Positions 1 through 13,617 of a DNA stretch of 64,000 nt are shown in pieces. The notes beneath the pieces are model-generated. The model was not told the origin of the DNA. It made no database searches and saw only the letters and a list, made by a program, of their open reading frames with translations. The DNA is taken from positions 122,787,001 to 122,851,000 of the forward strand of contig CM073886.1 of the NCBI GenBank assembly GCA_037176705.1, in the 5' to 3' direction. This DNA comes from Molossus alvarezi. Its lineage: Eukaryota; Chordata; Mammalia; Chiroptera; Molossidae. Both the position numbers and the translations under genes were made by a program. Position 1 is the first letter of the stretch; every line of letters begins with the position of its first letter.

Positions 1-290
1 GATTTACAAATATTTTCTTCCACTCTGTTGCTTTTTTTTAAAACTTTTTCTCAATAGCGTCTTTTAGAAAGCAAAATATTATATTTTGATAAAGTCTAAT
101 TTATCAGTTTTTTTCTTTTATAGCATGTACTTTTGGTGTTGCATCTAAGAACTTGACAAACCCAGTCACACGGATATTCTTTGCTTTCTTCTGAAAGTTT
201 TATGTTTTACATTTAGGTGTGGTCCATTTTGAGCTAAGTTTTGTGTAATAGAGTGAGATACAGGTTGAGGCAGGGCCAGGACTAGGGTCA
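1..290 (-). mobile_element. Old L1 fragment, antisense
   Basis: The + strand reads like the reverse complement of the region near the L1 ORF2 3' end/3' UTR of mammalian L1M elements (AT-rich text with TCTAATTTATCAG, CTTTTGGTGTTGCAT and CATTTTGAGCTAAG landmarks). It is highly diverged and has no open frame. It lies in a WDR70 intron and is probably cut by the window edge. Confidence 0.6.
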
Positions 291-1230
291 GGTTCAAGCA
301 CACAATTTAAGGAGGTTCAAAAAAACTCAGCAATTAAGATAAATAACATTTTAACAGTGCTGTGTCAAGCTGTATTAAAGCCCGAGGCAAAAGAAAAAAA
401 AATCAGTTGACGTAATCTTGTCTTTAGGTAAAATTTTGATATTTTGTTCATCACAGATTTTTGGGCAGGGGAGTGGTGGAGTACCGAGTGGGGGAAAGGG
501 TAAACTCACTTCTACTTCAGTGCTTCTTTGACTTCTGGACTAATTCCCCAATCCACCTGCTACTGTTTACTTTTCAGACCCTCCAGTAGGGCTCGTGCCT
601 TTTGTCCAGGTTTTAGAACTGCACTCAGAGGGAGAGACTGCTTGAAACCTGTTTCCTGTTTCCTCTATCTCACCCGGAGCCAGGAGGATTTTTTTAAAAT
701 TAAAAATAAAATTACAACAGCGATGGAAAACTTACAGTGAAAGAGTACAAACTGCAGCAGATGCACCTAGGAGGGAGCGTCTGAGATTGCCGCACATTTG
801 CAGGGACATTCGTATCGTCGGGAATAGAACAATGTCCTGAGCCTGGTGTGAGTCTCCCGTCTACCCTGGCGGTGTGTGCCCTGCGCGTCACCACGCCACA
901 GGCAAGCATCTGGCAGCAGGCCTGCTCTGCACGCTTTTGCAGCGTTACCTTCCCTATCTGGGAACCGCGGCTTAACTCTCCTCGATGAGAATTAGATTTA
1001 CTTTTAACAGAAGATTTACCTAAGGAGTTCATTCCTATTTATGAAAGTCCTTGCCATCAGCTCTTTTTATTTTTTTCCCTTCACTTTCAGCCTCACACCC
1101 TTAGAGCCCACATCCTTTATTCTAGTCCTCACAGAGTTAGAGAACAGCAGGCACACCCTCTGTGTCCTTGAAGATTAATGTTACTGGTCTGCCTTCTCTT
1201 GTCTAGATGAACCACACTTAGTTGTATTTA
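291..1230. other. WDR70 intron, nothing recognised
   Basis: Non-coding intronic sequence upstream of the first visible WDR70 exon. Short ORFs here show no codon-level or motif support. I see no RNA gene or repeat I can name. Confidence 0.6.
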
Positions 1231-1508
1231 TGCTCATTGTTTTTTTGTGTTTTTTTTTTTAATCCTCACCCGAGGACATTTTTTCCATTTTGTGTTCAGA
1301 TAGAGTGGGAGGGAGAGAGAGGAAGAGAGAGAAACATCGACGTGAAAGGGACATATCGAGTGGCTGCCACCCGCACGACCAACCAGGGCAGGGGAAAAAA
1401 TGCAACCGAGGCATGTGCCCTTAGTGGGAACCAAACCCGGGTCTCTCTGGACCGCAAGCTGACACTCTAACCGCTGAGCCAAACCGGCCAGGGCTGCTCA
1501 TTGTTTTT
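1231..1508 (-). mobile_element. VES-type SINE with 14-bp TSD
   Basis: Antisense tRNA-derived SINE, body 1245-1494. On the + strand it begins with a poly-T run, then the tail hairpin TCCTCACCCGAGGA, the purine-rich GAGAGAGAGGAAGAGAGAG tract, and the tRNA-like head ending GCCAAACCGGCCAGGGC. Direct repeats TGCTCATTGTTTTT at 1231-1244 and 1495-1508 are the target-site duplication and fix the boundaries. Confidence 0.93.
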
Positions 1509-4500
1509 AACATTTCCTTGTGGGATATTTTCTCCACACTCTAATCTTCGATACTCTCTTCTCAGTCATTTCTAGATTCTTAAGTGACCAATTGGAGTAA
1601 GAGTCTCCTCGGTGCCATTTGGGTGGTAAGGGCATTCTATTCCTAACGCCTGGCATAACATGGCACACGGTGGGCATTTGGTGAAAATGTGTTTGTTAAT
1701 TTTGCTTTACCTCTTATTTCATTTTATCCAGCATGTTCTTATTGGGACCTACTATGACGGCCCATGCCCTAGCACCCTCTCTTTTTTTTATTTTTGTTAA
1801 TAGATTTTTTAAAAAATTCATTTGGTCTTTCAGAGTATAAATGTTTGATTTCAGATTTGACAAAAGAAGTACACGTTTTATTTTGTCTGTTTCTTTAAAA
1901 CTTGAGATGATCCTTTTTCAGTCTTACTAAAAATAGCTGTGTTTCAAGTTCCAGTGGAGGAAACACAGATTTACTGTGGATGCTTAAATACTGGTAATTT
2001 AAAACTCTGATTAATATAATTTGTTTTGGTTGTTAAAATGTTAATTATGAATGTGATCTTGCCCTGGATCTATTTTGTAGAACACACTCTGCTTTGAAGT
2101 AAGAATAATTTGTTGGAATTTGTTACTATATTTTATCAAACGTCTGATCACTGTTCTTCCTTACAAGAGAAGACAAATTCTGATATGCTTATCAATTCAT
2201 TTTTGTTCTTATCTACAGTCTTTTTAAAAAGAACAGCTTTACAGGTTTATTTAAACCAGTAGACTCGTAATTCAGGTGTGGTTATTCTGCTTCTCCACCA
2301 ACATTCTCTTCTTTGAAATCATGTTTACGGTGGGAATCCAGAGTCAAGACCGAGAGTGAGCTGTCTTTTCCTCTGGTCTCCTGTTTGACAGTGATCTCAT
2401 TTCGGGAGTCGCCCTGTGACGAAGCACATGTCACGTGCTGTTTCGGGCTTCGTAAGTCACAGAAGGCAGAGTGAGGGCTAAAGGGAGGCTTGTCCAGGGT
2501 AATAGTTGATCCAGTTTGTAATGTCATGGAACCTTGTAACATGCTGTATTCAAAGGCATCTTCTACTTCTTGGTGTCAGCAGTTTCAAAGAAACGTTTTT
2601 ACTGTTCGGCTTTCATTTCTGGTCCTTCAGAACAGTCAGAAAAGTCAGCATTTCCCTTTTGGTTAGACAGAAACCCCCCCCCCCCCTTCTCTACATAAGA
2701 GTTGGGTGTTTTATTTAGTTGGCATTTAGACTCATTTGTATTTCCTTATGTATTCATATTGCCGTGAATGGCAAAACTGGATGAAGAGTCAGGCGTGAGA
2801 TAATACAACCCCGAAGGAGAAACATTTCTTGACTCCTCTATAAAATATCAAAAGATGAGAACCTGCTTTTGTAGATGTTTGAAGGTGTTCAGAACCACGC
2901 ACTGTTCTTTATATACCGTGTAAACATTAATACAGTGATAACTGGTCTCTCTTGTCTGACCCCGGCCCCAGATTGCATCCCGCTGAGAGAAGACCACGTG
3001 AAGGACTGTGTGTCTTGGAGAATTTCTATGACAGTTTTCCTCTCCCAACCTCAGTCTGATGAATGGTCTTCGGTAACAAGTTTTCCAGCTGTTCTATCAG
3101 AACTCTGGCCAAACTTTCACTATTATATATAGTGTGGGGAAGAAAGGGGTCTATAATTAACACATATCCCAGGATAGTGTTTTTTTCCTTTTTTGGGGTG
3201 ATAGATAATGCTGTGTCTTGTATGAGGAGGGGTTGTGAGACCCCCCCCAAAGAGCTAAATAAAAGGGTGCGAATTATAAAACATCTTTTTCTATACTCTA
3301 TTAAGATAAATAGTGCTTTACATACCCTTGTAGCTCACCTTTGAAGATTTAGCTTTTCCTGTATTTTTTTGGCTTTACATTCTTAATGACTTCCAAGATC
3401 TGATCAAATATGTTTCTTGTCTAGTAGTTAGGGATTTAATAGTTATGTCCACTTACGCTTTGTTTATTAATATAAACAAACAGTTTGCGATCATCTTTAT
3501 GCCCATCTCTAATGGTGAATGAAGAAGGCTAAAGGGGCCTGGGTCCGTGGAGGGGTGATTGAGAGGAGGCCTGTGGCAGTGCGCCCCAAGTTTCTCCACA
3601 GCCTGGTCCCCATACCAGATCACATGGGTATGAACAGAGAGGCTCCTCTTTGCCGAAGAGACCTGCCCGAGGCTCCAGCACACCAGGCTGCTCTCAGGTC
3701 TGGGGGCTCCGTGTCTTGGCACACCTGCAGCCCACCCCGTGCCCACAGTGGGCAGCTGTGCTTCCACGAGTGCATCTCTGTGGTGTGGGCCTCTGGGCTT
3801 GTGCTGTAAGGGATCCACCACCCTTGTCACTCGCCACGTAGACTCCAGCTTCCAGAATCCGGTTGGCTTCCTTGCGCCCAGACTGTCATTGATAAGAATA
3901 ATTACCAGATTTTCTTCCATCATAATTTGTGCATTCTTTGCCTTTATAAATTCTTCTCAAATAGCACGATTGGACCAAACTAAAATTTAATGTTTTGAAT
4001 TAGATGAAGAAAATTGTGTTTAATTTTCGTACCCAAGAGACTTTCTATTTTCTCCAAGAACTTATTCTCATGATGGAATTCTTTAGGCGAGTTTATTATC
4101 AGATACAGATGTGATTCATTTAGTGCCAAGGACAACTCCCAGATTCCAGATTTCTACTGCTGTGGTGCTTACCTTAACCTTAGAGCACACGCTGCAGATG
4201 AGCTGATTTCAATACGTGCATCTTATGGGCTTGACAGGAATTAATTTGGTAATTAGATGACACTTTTTAAAAACCCTGATCTGTGCATCTGAACCAATGC
4301 CTATGAAGGGCAGAGCCACTCTTCCCTCGTCTGGTTTCTGCAGCAACCCCACAACACCTAAGAGTGCTACGGCTTTTCTTTCTTTCCATCATTGGGCTTC
4401 TGTCTGGTTTACTTACCAGAGAGAAAATTCTTTGGAGCGAAGAAAGGGGAAGATTGAGAAGATTCCCAGCAAACAGTGACCGTTGCTGCAGATCTTGTCC

Positions 4501-7500
4501 TACGCTGTAACCTCTTTGGAGTTTGAGGGGTGTGGAGGAGGGAGACGGGGCAGATGTGAGCTCACTCAGAGAGAAGATGCAAAGACACTGTCTGTCTTTC
4601 ATCTTTTCTACTCGGGGACCGTCTTCTCGGAGATCAGGTGGGTGCGAAGGAGTCTTATTTACTGGAGACTGAAGCTTACTCACAGGTCTGCTTCCTGAAC
4701 TCGGAGGGATGAGGCCAAGCCCATGGCCTGTGCATGCTGAATATAATCCAAGTTTGGGCACAGCAAGGCTTTGGGAGGACAGGACAAAGCCTGGAAAAGT
4801 TCAAGGAATTCCCATCTTACTCTTCTCTCTCCTTAGCTCAGTATTTTAATGTGGAAAGCAGTATTTTCTTCCTCTCTGAAACAAAACTTGTGAAAACCTG
4901 AAGAAAGTTCTTTCTCCAGTACTTTTCCATTTTCACCTGACTTTTTATTTGTTTTGGACTCACATCTTGATCTGTGTTCTTAGCCTTGAGGATCAGCCCA
5001 CATGCACATGACCGTCCCAGTGTGTGGGGTAGCCCTGGGGATGTCCGTGACATGAGGCCGCCTCTGAGCAAAGTGGCCAGACGGTGTGACAGTCCCCTTC
5101 ACAGGCAGGTGCAAGGCTCTTCATTCGAAAGGTCTGAAAAACGCTTGTTCTCGCAAGGAAGCACCGAGTTAGCTTGTCCACTCTTGGACTCACTGACATA
5201 AACAAAACAGGAAAACCCAGATGCAGTTTGGTTTACAGTGTGGTCGGCAGCTGGGAAGGGTCAGGAAGTGGTGTTTCATCATAATCGTGTTTCAGATATA
5301 AAATTATGAAGGATGTTGGGCTTCTTTTAGCATGTGCAGTGGAATAAGGCTGGTGTTTGGATATGTGCATTGCAGACGACTAAGATGTTACACAGACGTT
5401 GATTTCTTTTATAGTAACATTTGTGAACTGGGCAGTAGTGGGCTTTTTCCTTTATGATTTTAGTAATACCATCTGCTTTTTAATATAAACTTGCTAAGAT
5501 TTCTACTTCTGGATTAGGTCGGTTTGGAAATGATTAAAACCTCCATGTGCCTCGCCCCCTGCCCTCCACCCCCCCCCCCCAAACCGGGCTGTTGCATAAT
5601 TAGGTCATGTAAGGGAACCGGCACTGAGGCTGGAAACACTTCCCCACTTATCTGTCCCCACTGCTCTAGGACAAGGGTATGACCTCGGGAACGCCACCCC
5701 TCCTCCCACAAACTTCCGTTCTTTTCTTGTGAAGTGGAAACAAGTTTACTAATTTTGTAGTATTGTTGTGAGGATTAAATTACTTTAAGTAACATAAAGG
5801 CTCAGATACCTAGTATGTAGTTCCCTTTCCACCCTGTCCTAAAATACAATGTATTTCTCTTACTGGTTTCCTCTTCCTTTCCTTATTTGCTTCCTTGATT
5901 TCACTTAACATAAACCTTAAAACCACAGAAATAAAGTGTTTGGCATTTTCTGTGGCCTTCTCACTTTTGCTCGGGTAATTCCAAAATTCCTGTTCTGGAT
6001 CTGACACTTGCCGGCCGCGCACAGTGCTCCCTTCTTCCCCAGCCACCCCCTCCTTGTCTTTGGCCTCTGCAGAGAAGAAAGGTCTCTGTGTTGAGCACAT
6101 GAAAGTCTTGTAACTCCTTCTTGTCAACGGCTTATGATCTCCAACTCCAGTCATGGTCTCTTCACGGCTGCTGCTGGAGCTAAGGACTCTGGGACAGTTC
6201 TCAGTGCTGACATGAAAGTGGGCTTTGCTTAAAACACCAAACCTGTTTTATGCTGAGATGAAGTTTAGCGTGGGCAGCTATGGGAAGCCACCAGGGTCTC
6301 ACATGTTTTGGTAAAATGAACTGGATTAAATGGATAAACTGCTTCATCAGTGTAATTAACCAAATCAGTGTGTTAAAATATGCAGACTGATTTCAGAATC
6401 TAGTTCTCTGGGCGACAGTGGTCTGCTGCCATTGAACCTCATAATGCAGTGTGAAGGCTGTCGCTTTGATCTGCGTGGACCCCTTGTGCCATTCTTCTCT
6501 GGTCCTTTGATTCAGACGGTTCTCTGCACTTGCTGTGTGGCTCAGTCAGTCTGTCGATCTGGATGTCAAGCCCCCAGCCACAGAAGCCTCTTCAGGAACA
6601 GAGGCGGGAGGAAGTTGGGTGGGTGGTTGATTGAGTGAATGCACGCTTTCAAGTGGTCATAGCTCATCTGTCTCCTGATGGCTCCTTGGGCTTCTAGCAG
6701 GCACGTGTCCCATTGTTGTTAAGCAAAGTCCGGTATGGATGTTTGACAAGTTAGCAGCGCTGCTGCTCTGCTCGCTTCCCAGCCTTGCCGCCGTCTCGGG
6801 GAGTGTTTGGTTTGGCAGGTGGCCAGCCCTCCGCTACAAGATGCATGTCCTCGACAGGACAGAGTGCGGAGCCGCATTAGCTGCAAAGTCTGTGAAGGTT
6901 AGCCAAACACACACAATAAATATTAATAAACAAAAAGGCCCACCCACCTTTGACTTTGAATTCTGTTTCTTCAGTCCATGTTTTGGAATCCCTGTAGTGT
7001 TTGATTAATTGCCAGTCTTAGGGTTATTGAGCCTGAAGTATCCTTTGCCTGGGTCAGGCTGCTCAGAGCCCCATGGACTGTGCTGGTGACCCCGTGCCCC
7101 GGTGAATGGGCGGAGCTCCAGAATGACTGCACAGTGCAAGGGCCCGCTTGCCTTCCCCTCGCCGCCATGCGGAAGGGGGTGTGAATGTGCTGACCGGCCC
7201 TGTGTGTGTCTCAGACCTTGGGGGAGAAAGGTTGTGAACAGGAATAGAGGTGCAGTGCCCAAGCTTGGGCTCCCTGGAAAGCAATCAGACTTGGTCTGTT
7301 CTCCTGGGCCGTTGCCTCTCTCTAACATTTACACTGTCAGCGGAGAGGGAGAGAATAACAGTAACCTGTTGCCCCTGGAAACTGCCTGTTTGGCCGGTGT
7401 CTTGGAATTTACCAGGCCTCCATTGTGGATCTTGTCCAATTCTGCACCCTGCTCACTTGAAAACATAGTTGAGGACCAGTAATCTTAGACTGCTTAGCCA

Positions 7501-7829
7501 GACCTCTAGAGAAATGAGGAAGAGAAATAACTTAGTGCTGTGCCCTTCGGACTGTGCCGGGGCCCTTGGTGAGTGGCCGAGCTTTCTGAGGCTCTTGAAA
7601 GCCTCTCTCACTGTGTTCTCTTGCTCTCTGATTCGTGCACACTCCTCTTTCCGGGAGCGCGGGAGGAGAGAACAGACCCTACCGTATTTGCGGGGTACTT
7701 GAGTATAGTAATGGTCTGGAGAAATAAAATGATCTCTCACACGTAGTCATGTTTTAACTTGAACGTCATCTCCAACTCCACTTAGCACAGCAATCCATTT
7801 AGCCTTCGGTGAACTGCAACTTTTGGTTC
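1509..7829. other. WDR70 intron, mostly unrecognised
   Basis: A 6.3-kb intronic stretch with no exon matching WDR70 and no complete repeat I can name. It contains homopolymer runs of C near 2672-2685, 3241-3249 and 5568-5580. The longest ORFs (3453-3923 minus, 4267-4761 minus) have no recognisable domain and unremarkable composition, so I do not call them genes. Confidence 0.5.
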
Positions 7830-8130
7830 ATTTCTTCAGCAAAAATGTATAGAGCACCAGAGACTAATCTAGGCACTTGGGATACATTGCCACCCAAAAC
7901 AGACCACGATCTCTACCCATGCGGGACATATGTGCTGGTAGAGAAGGCAGGAATATAAGCATAATTAACAATACATTATATATTATGTTAAAAGTGACAC
8001 ATGCTGTGAAAAAAGAAAAAACGGAGTAAAGGGAGTTGTGGGGTGCAGTTTTAAATAGGATGATCTGGGTAGCAGTGACATTAAAGCAAGGACTTGAAGG
8101 AAGTGAATGTGGGCTTGAATGAACGTATTC
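7830..8130. mobile_element. L2 LINE fragment
   Basis: It resembles the 3' part of L2: a degraded form of the motif around AATATTTATTGAGCACC, followed by AGGCACTTGGGATAC, a region about gains during exposure to ageing (GGCAGGAATATAAGC) and a downstream GTAGCAGTGACATTAAAGC segment. Divergence is high and the boundaries are approximate. Confidence 0.5.
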
Positions 8131-8487
8131 TAGACAGGGGTTATGAAGTTATGTTTCTGACTGTTCTCGGGTGTCCATATACCTGGTGGTGACCATCTGG
8201 AAGTTTCCAGTGGTCTAGGAGTGGCTGTCAGATTGGTCCCAGTAGCCGAGCACCTACGAGCCAGGCTCTGCTTGCAGACCATGAACTCCTGGTATATTCA
8301 ATGCCATCTGGCCAACCAGGCGCAGTTTATTGAGATAAAATGTGACTGTTATATGTGCATCCATTTTAAAGTATGTTCCAGAAGCCTGTGTGCAAACTGG
8401 GACAACGCTCCCCCCAAAATCAAACTGTATATGGTCTTGTGATTTTTCAAGTTTTTCTGTTAATAGTCACTCACTATTGTGAGTGTG

Positions 8488-8532
8488 AATAAATAAATAA
8501 ATATATGTGTGTGTGTATATATATATATATAT
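8488..8532. repeat. Compound microsatellite (AAAT)n(TG)n(TA)n
   Basis: Runs of AAAT, then GTGTGTGT, then TATATATA follow one another without a gap in a WDR70 intron. Confidence 0.9.
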
Positions 8533-9904
8533 TTATCTTAAGTACTTGCTGGCTGACATTGGGTAGCAGGCACCACAGATTTACGAAGTACTATGGAAAG
8601 AAAACCTAAACTGTGAAAACCTACCCTTTTAGCTTAATTTCCCTCATACCATCAGTCATTCTGATTTGATTCTTCTCAGCGGAACAACTCAACCCTCTTC
8701 AGTGGTGCGGAGCTTAAGAACCACTCCCCTAGGGCATCATCAGACATGAATTAGAAGTCCTGTGGCCTCCTTAGTTCCCCCCGGTTCCTCAGGCACTTCA
8801 GGGAAAGATTGGTAGCCGGTCAACTAGATGCATATTTTTTGCCAGTGAGGTGGGAGCCAGAATTTCTATCAAAAGTCTGTCTTAACAAAACTGGGATGGT
8901 TAGGGAGAAGAAACCCAAGAAGTTCAACCCAAGGCAGATCTAGGAGACAGAAATTCCATGATCTTCATTTTACTATTAGAACATAAAATGGCATTATGTA
9001 ACTGCACCCTTTCCCCTAGTCCCCGTGCATCGCTTGGTGTGTGAAGGGTCGTTAATAAATGTTGAATTGATGTTTCCACTCATTTCTTATCCCATCTCAG
9101 TGAGATCTGCAGAACCCAGAACGTGATGCTCGTTCCTGTCGACTTCAGCTTCATCTTTCCCCCCTTAATTCTGTCCCTGCCCTCCCTCCCACCTCTGCCC
9201 CTCACTGCAGACAAAAATTAAAAACAGGTTGCAGTTCTCACTGAGAACTCGAGGTTCTTTTTGACCCTTCACTTCCCTCACGAGCAGTGAATTCAAAGGA
9301 TCAGAACTTCCAGTGAACCGTCTCTGAACCAGTTTTCATTCAGGTTAATGTCAATTCTGCATTCTGCACCTCTGTTTTACTTCTGCTATTGTCCTGCCGG
9401 TGTAGCTCATAGATAGGGAGGTATTCTCCAATGCCTGCAAATCTGTGTTGTTCCTGAAAAAGCTTTATGAGATTTGGATCTTCATGAACTGAGAACAGTA
9501 ACCACCTGGCCTCAATCTGCGCAGTGGGACACACTGTGTGTATAAAAACATGAAGCGCCGAGATCCGAACCTGCTTCGGAGGTGGCAGAGCTGAGCTGTG
9601 TGTAGCATTCCAAGGTGCCAGGCTCAGGTGGCAGGGGCGCTGGGGAAGCCTAACTCTGGTTCTGTCGGGGGCCGAGAGCAAGGATGTTAGGAAGGGAACA
9701 TCTGTTATTTTTATAGTTGTCACACAGACAATGAATGTTGGAATGAAACGTAACTCAGGAATACAACATTATGGCCTAGAAGAAGTCCTGAGAGGTACAG
9801 AGGTTCCACTAGGTCGATTCTCCATCTAGTACACTAGCCATCAAAGTACAGAGGAGTTTTCCGTGGGCTGGCCCTGGAGTTGATCCCCATGCCTGTCCTT
9901 TCAG
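8533..9904. other. WDR70 intron next to the first visible exon
   Basis: Diverged non-coding sequence. The stretch near 8640-8760 has a weak resemblance to a MER5-type hAT fragment but cannot be called. The 3' end is a splice acceptor (CCTTTCAG, AG at 9903-9904). Confidence 0.5.
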
Positions 9905-10005
9905 AGTGTGGTCCGCTGCCTGTGGCATCCGAAGCTGAACCAGATCATGGTGGGAACTGGAAATGGCTTGGCGAAGGTCTATTATGACCCCAACAAGAGT
10001 CAGAG
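9905..10005 (+). CDS. WDR70: WDR70 exon: last WD40 blade, partial gene
   Basis: WDR70 is a nuclear WD40-repeat protein. In human cells and fission yeast its orthologues have been linked to histone H2B mono-ubiquitination and DNA double-strand-break end resection (family knowledge). This 101-bp exon starts in frame at AGT and reads SVVRCLWHPKLNQIMVG and on to NKSQ, matching the end of the WD40 propeller and its linker. The acceptor AG is at 9903-9904 and the donor GT at 10006-10007. The final AG pairs with G of the next exon to make Arg. All upstream exons lie outside the window. The 1576-bp intron that follows contains no repeat I can name. Confidence 0.96.
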
Positions 10006-11581
10006 GTATTCAGAAGTGTGCCTGTTTGAGATGGATGACAACAACTGGGGGAAGGCCCCTGATTTTCACCCTGCTTTTATTTATTTCCTCCTTTGATGGG
10101 GACCCACCCCTTTAGAAAATGCAGCTGGCACAGAGTAAAGCCTCAAACTTCCAGCATTGTGCTTTGAGAGGATTTGGATATCACCCTTGATCCACACAGA
10201 ATTCAAAGCGGAAGTTTCCTGGGGATCTGCAGTTCTTTAGCTGAAATGTCGAGTGCAAGGGGGAAGCCCGGCCCACTGCGCCTCCACCCTGGACAGTGGC
10301 ATTAGCCCTGATGCATGTCAGGGATTAACAGAGCAGGGAGCTGACCACTGACAGGAAATGGAACCGGCCAGTCTGTTTTGTTCCCTCTCTGTCTGGCCTT
10401 TTATCAGATATGGGTTTGAATGTTCGGCAGGGTGGTTCTGTGCCAGCAGAAGGGGACAGCACAGATAATTCCCCTTCCACCCCCAGGCCCACCCCAAATG
10501 CCAAACGTAAGCGGACCAGTGTGTTTCAGAGAACTTTCTAAAAGCTCAGTTGGTCCCTTAGTTATTCCCACTTCCCTTGGGCACAAAGATGGGCTTGGCC
10601 GGGCATGGGGAAGGATGGCTTAGTTTCCCTCTGCTCCAGCAGAGATGGAACGGTTCTTTTCAGAGTAAGCCTTGGTTAGCTAGTATATAAATTCATATGC
10701 TAATTTCACTGGAATCCCTCAAAAACCTGCTTAAATCCCCTCAGGGGGGGAAGGAAACCCATTCTTTATGAATGAATATTCATTGGCTGTAATTTGGGTC
10801 TGAAAAGAAGCAGACAATCCTGTCTTCCTTCAGAACTTTCTGGGCTAGGGTCGGATCCTTTGTCCTATAAAATAAAGTTATATATTTTGGTATTTGAGAA
10901 CAAATAGGATTTTGTTTGTTTTTTAATAAAGACATTGAAAATGTGAATATAATTAGGATGAGGGGAGTCTGTACCCCATTTGATAGCACCCATTCAGAAA
11001 GGGCTGTCTTTGGGACCTGTAAGAAATGTGCTTATTTGCGCCTCCTTCTCCTGAACGGCGTGGCTCATGTTGCCAAGGAGAGTGAATGTCCGAAGCGCAC
11101 TTCCGGTTAGTCCCACGCATGCTTGTGCAGTGGCCCCTTGGCTGCACGGCCCAGCCGACTCAGTTCCAGACACTTGTGCTCTTGTACTTGAGATGTGGAC
11201 AAAGGCCACTTGGGGTCTCGACCCCCCACGTTGCTTCCATCTGGGGCATAAACAAAAATTTGAACCCTTGACCTTTAGGGTGGAAAGGCTGATTAATGTT
11301 ATTAATATCTTCTTAAGATTTTAATTATAAGTCATTTCTATAAACTCTTTACACCAGCCGTCGGCTGCCCGGTTACCTGTGCAGCGCTCCCACTCAGTGG
11401 CGATGGGGCTGGCGGACCTGTTTCCTGGAGGTTAACGTCTCGTCACTAGGGCTCCGTCTGTTGCCTCCCTGAGAAAGTTAAGGACTTGGTGAAGTGGCTC
11501 CTGGAAGCGTCTGATGCTTTCAGCATAGGCTTTCTGTTTCCAAGACCATGTAAGAAAACACTATGCTTTTACCCTCCTCAG
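10006..11581. other. WDR70 intron, 1576 bp
   Basis: Donor GTATTC at its start and acceptor CCTCAG at its end. No recognisable repeat or RNA gene inside. Short ORFs have no support. Confidence 0.7.
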
Positions 11582-11661
11582 GGGAGCAAAATTATGCGTG
11601 GTTAAAACCCAGCGGAAGGCGAAACAAGCGGAGACTCTCACCCAGGACTACATCATCACCC
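11582..11661 (+). CDS. WDR70: WDR70 exon: post-propeller region
   Basis: This 80-bp exon has acceptor CTCCTCAG before it and donor GTAAGT after it. Completed by AG from the previous exon, it reads RGAKLCVVKTQRKAKQ and on to QDYIIT, with one base left over (C) that pairs with CC of the next exon to give Pro. It encodes a basic linker just after the WD40 propeller that is strongly conserved in mammalian WDR70. The frame is kept exactly with both neighbours, which is strong evidence for a functional exon. Confidence 0.96.
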
Positions 11662-13617
11662 GTAAGTTGTTGGCGGGGTGTCTTCATCATGCACCTCTCT
11701 TCTGCTCTAGTGCAGTGCAGATCTCATGGCGTCAGAGACGGGAAAGCCCTCCGAGTTCGGCCTATGTTACAAGCTCTCCCATTCATGTGCACAGGACCGT
11801 GAGCCCTGGAACTGCTCAGCCCTCCAGCTCCTGTGACTCATCACGGAGACAGAGTTGTTTCATGTAACTTTTAACCCAAAACGGAAAAGCCTGTTTGAGC
11901 CTAATGCATTTCTCCATAGCAGCCTTTTAAAGAATAACAATCTGTTCTAAGAATAAACAAGAAAGAGTGCTGGTCTTGGAATCGGGGGAGCTGTCCGTGT
12001 CCAGTTCAGTTACTGCCTGGCAGCGCGAAGCTGGACCGGACGTCGTCAGGAGAGGGAGGGGTGTGCACAGGCTCCCCCGTCTCCCGGGGCAGTGCTGTGA
12101 CCATGCCTAGACCGACCCAGAGATGTTGGGATACAAATTAACCACCTGGGTAGGATCAGAAATCTTACCAGGACACAGCAGCTTCTCTGGGTTTGTCTCA
12201 CAGCCTCGTTAATCAGGCAGATTTCTGTTTCCCCAGAGCCTCGGGCTCAGGCCAGTTCTAGGTAGCAGCTTGGAAGGAAATCTCAGATGCTATAGGGGCT
12301 GCAGAAGCCCCCAGGACTTGATCGGTGTCTCGGTCCACGGCCCGGGGGCGCTGTGCTGCTGGGTTTCTGCCTAGTGGTGGGGCTCCTAGAAGACCAGCTC
12401 TGTTGGCGTCAGGATCAGTAGAGATCCCATGACACTTTTTGCAAGCGAAGAAGTGTTAAAAGTTGGTGTCATGACCAGTCGAGCTCATGTAATTGCATGC
12501 GGCCTACTTAAATTCCTCCAGTCGTTTGAAGTGAAAAGCTATTTTTCCCCCTCCTAAAAATACTGTTGTGTCGTGTTGCCCAACAGAGTGACTGGTGACA
12601 TGTTCCTTCGCTCCCCTGACTCAGGGCAGGCATGTTTCACTGGCGTGTGACAGGGTCCTGGCCCAGGCTGGCTGCTGGAGCAGAGGGTAGGGGGATACTT
12701 GAAGCATTTTTGAGGCGGTGTAGACATTTCTGTTATTCATTTTATAAGCTCATCTGAAATCCCTATTATTCCTTTACCTGCCTCTCTCAGTCCTCTGGAA
12801 AAAGTTTCCCTTTTAAAGGAGGTTTTAATCTGCACGTAAGCGTCCAAAGAAATTATTTGTGTGCACTTTTTTTGCTAAAAAAAAGATATTTAATTCTTTC
12901 TCCACAATCTTCTCCCTCTCCCCTCGAATGTCAGTTTCCCTTTTACATCCATATACTCGTTTATATTCTGAAATTCTGACACCGAGTAAACAGACAGCAG
13001 CAATTGGACAGAGACTGCTAGGATATGTGTTGTTTCGTTTCGTCCCACACCTAGAGGTGGGAATAAGTCCCCATCAAGTCGCCACGTCAGGAGAGGCAGG
13101 CACCACGTGCCTTCGAGGCAACCTTTATCCCAGTTTCCAGGGATCAGTGCCCCTCCCTTCCGGTCGCTGGGCTTGTCAGCTCCTCCTGAGAGGTGGTCAC
13201 ATTTCAGAAACGTGTGAAGTGATTCCAGTGTTGGGAGGGAACCTGGGCGGACAGGCAGGCTGCTGGCGTTGCTCACACGCAGGTCCCGCGAGGAAAAATG
13301 AGAGGCAGCCTCGTCAAAGCGTTTCTTCTCAGAACCACAGAAATGCAGTTTAACTGCTGCCCAGGGTTTGGGGAGCGGGGAGCCTCACCAGCGTTTCCAT
13401 GACTGTGTTTCCCGAGCCCCACTGGGTGCCAGGAGAGGTGAACAATGCGTCTGGTCTCAAACAGAAGTGGTTAATTGGTTACAGTGAGACTGTCTCTTAT
13501 TATTGGAGGAAGGCTGTCATTATGACTTCCACTTCGTCTTTCAGTTAGTCATGCCTTAGCTATGCCTGTGGGTGAAGGGTCCTTATTATAACCAAGTTTT
13601 CAAATGTGTTCTCGCAG
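11662..13617. other. WDR70 intron, 1956 bp
   Basis: Bounded by GTAAGT and TCTCGCAG. The 164-aa ORF at 12859-13353 has no recognisable domain and no splice context, so I treat it as chance. No repeat is named with confidence. Confidence 0.7.

Noticed and set aside
3453..3923. 156-codon minus-strand ORF in an intron.
   Set aside because: Low complexity of evidence: no motif, and overlapping ORFs on the other strand are equally long for the region.
1..9904. Earlier WDR70 exons.
   Set aside because: I searched for coding sequence of the preceding WD40 blades next to AG/GT sites and found none, so this region is treated as a single intron segment.
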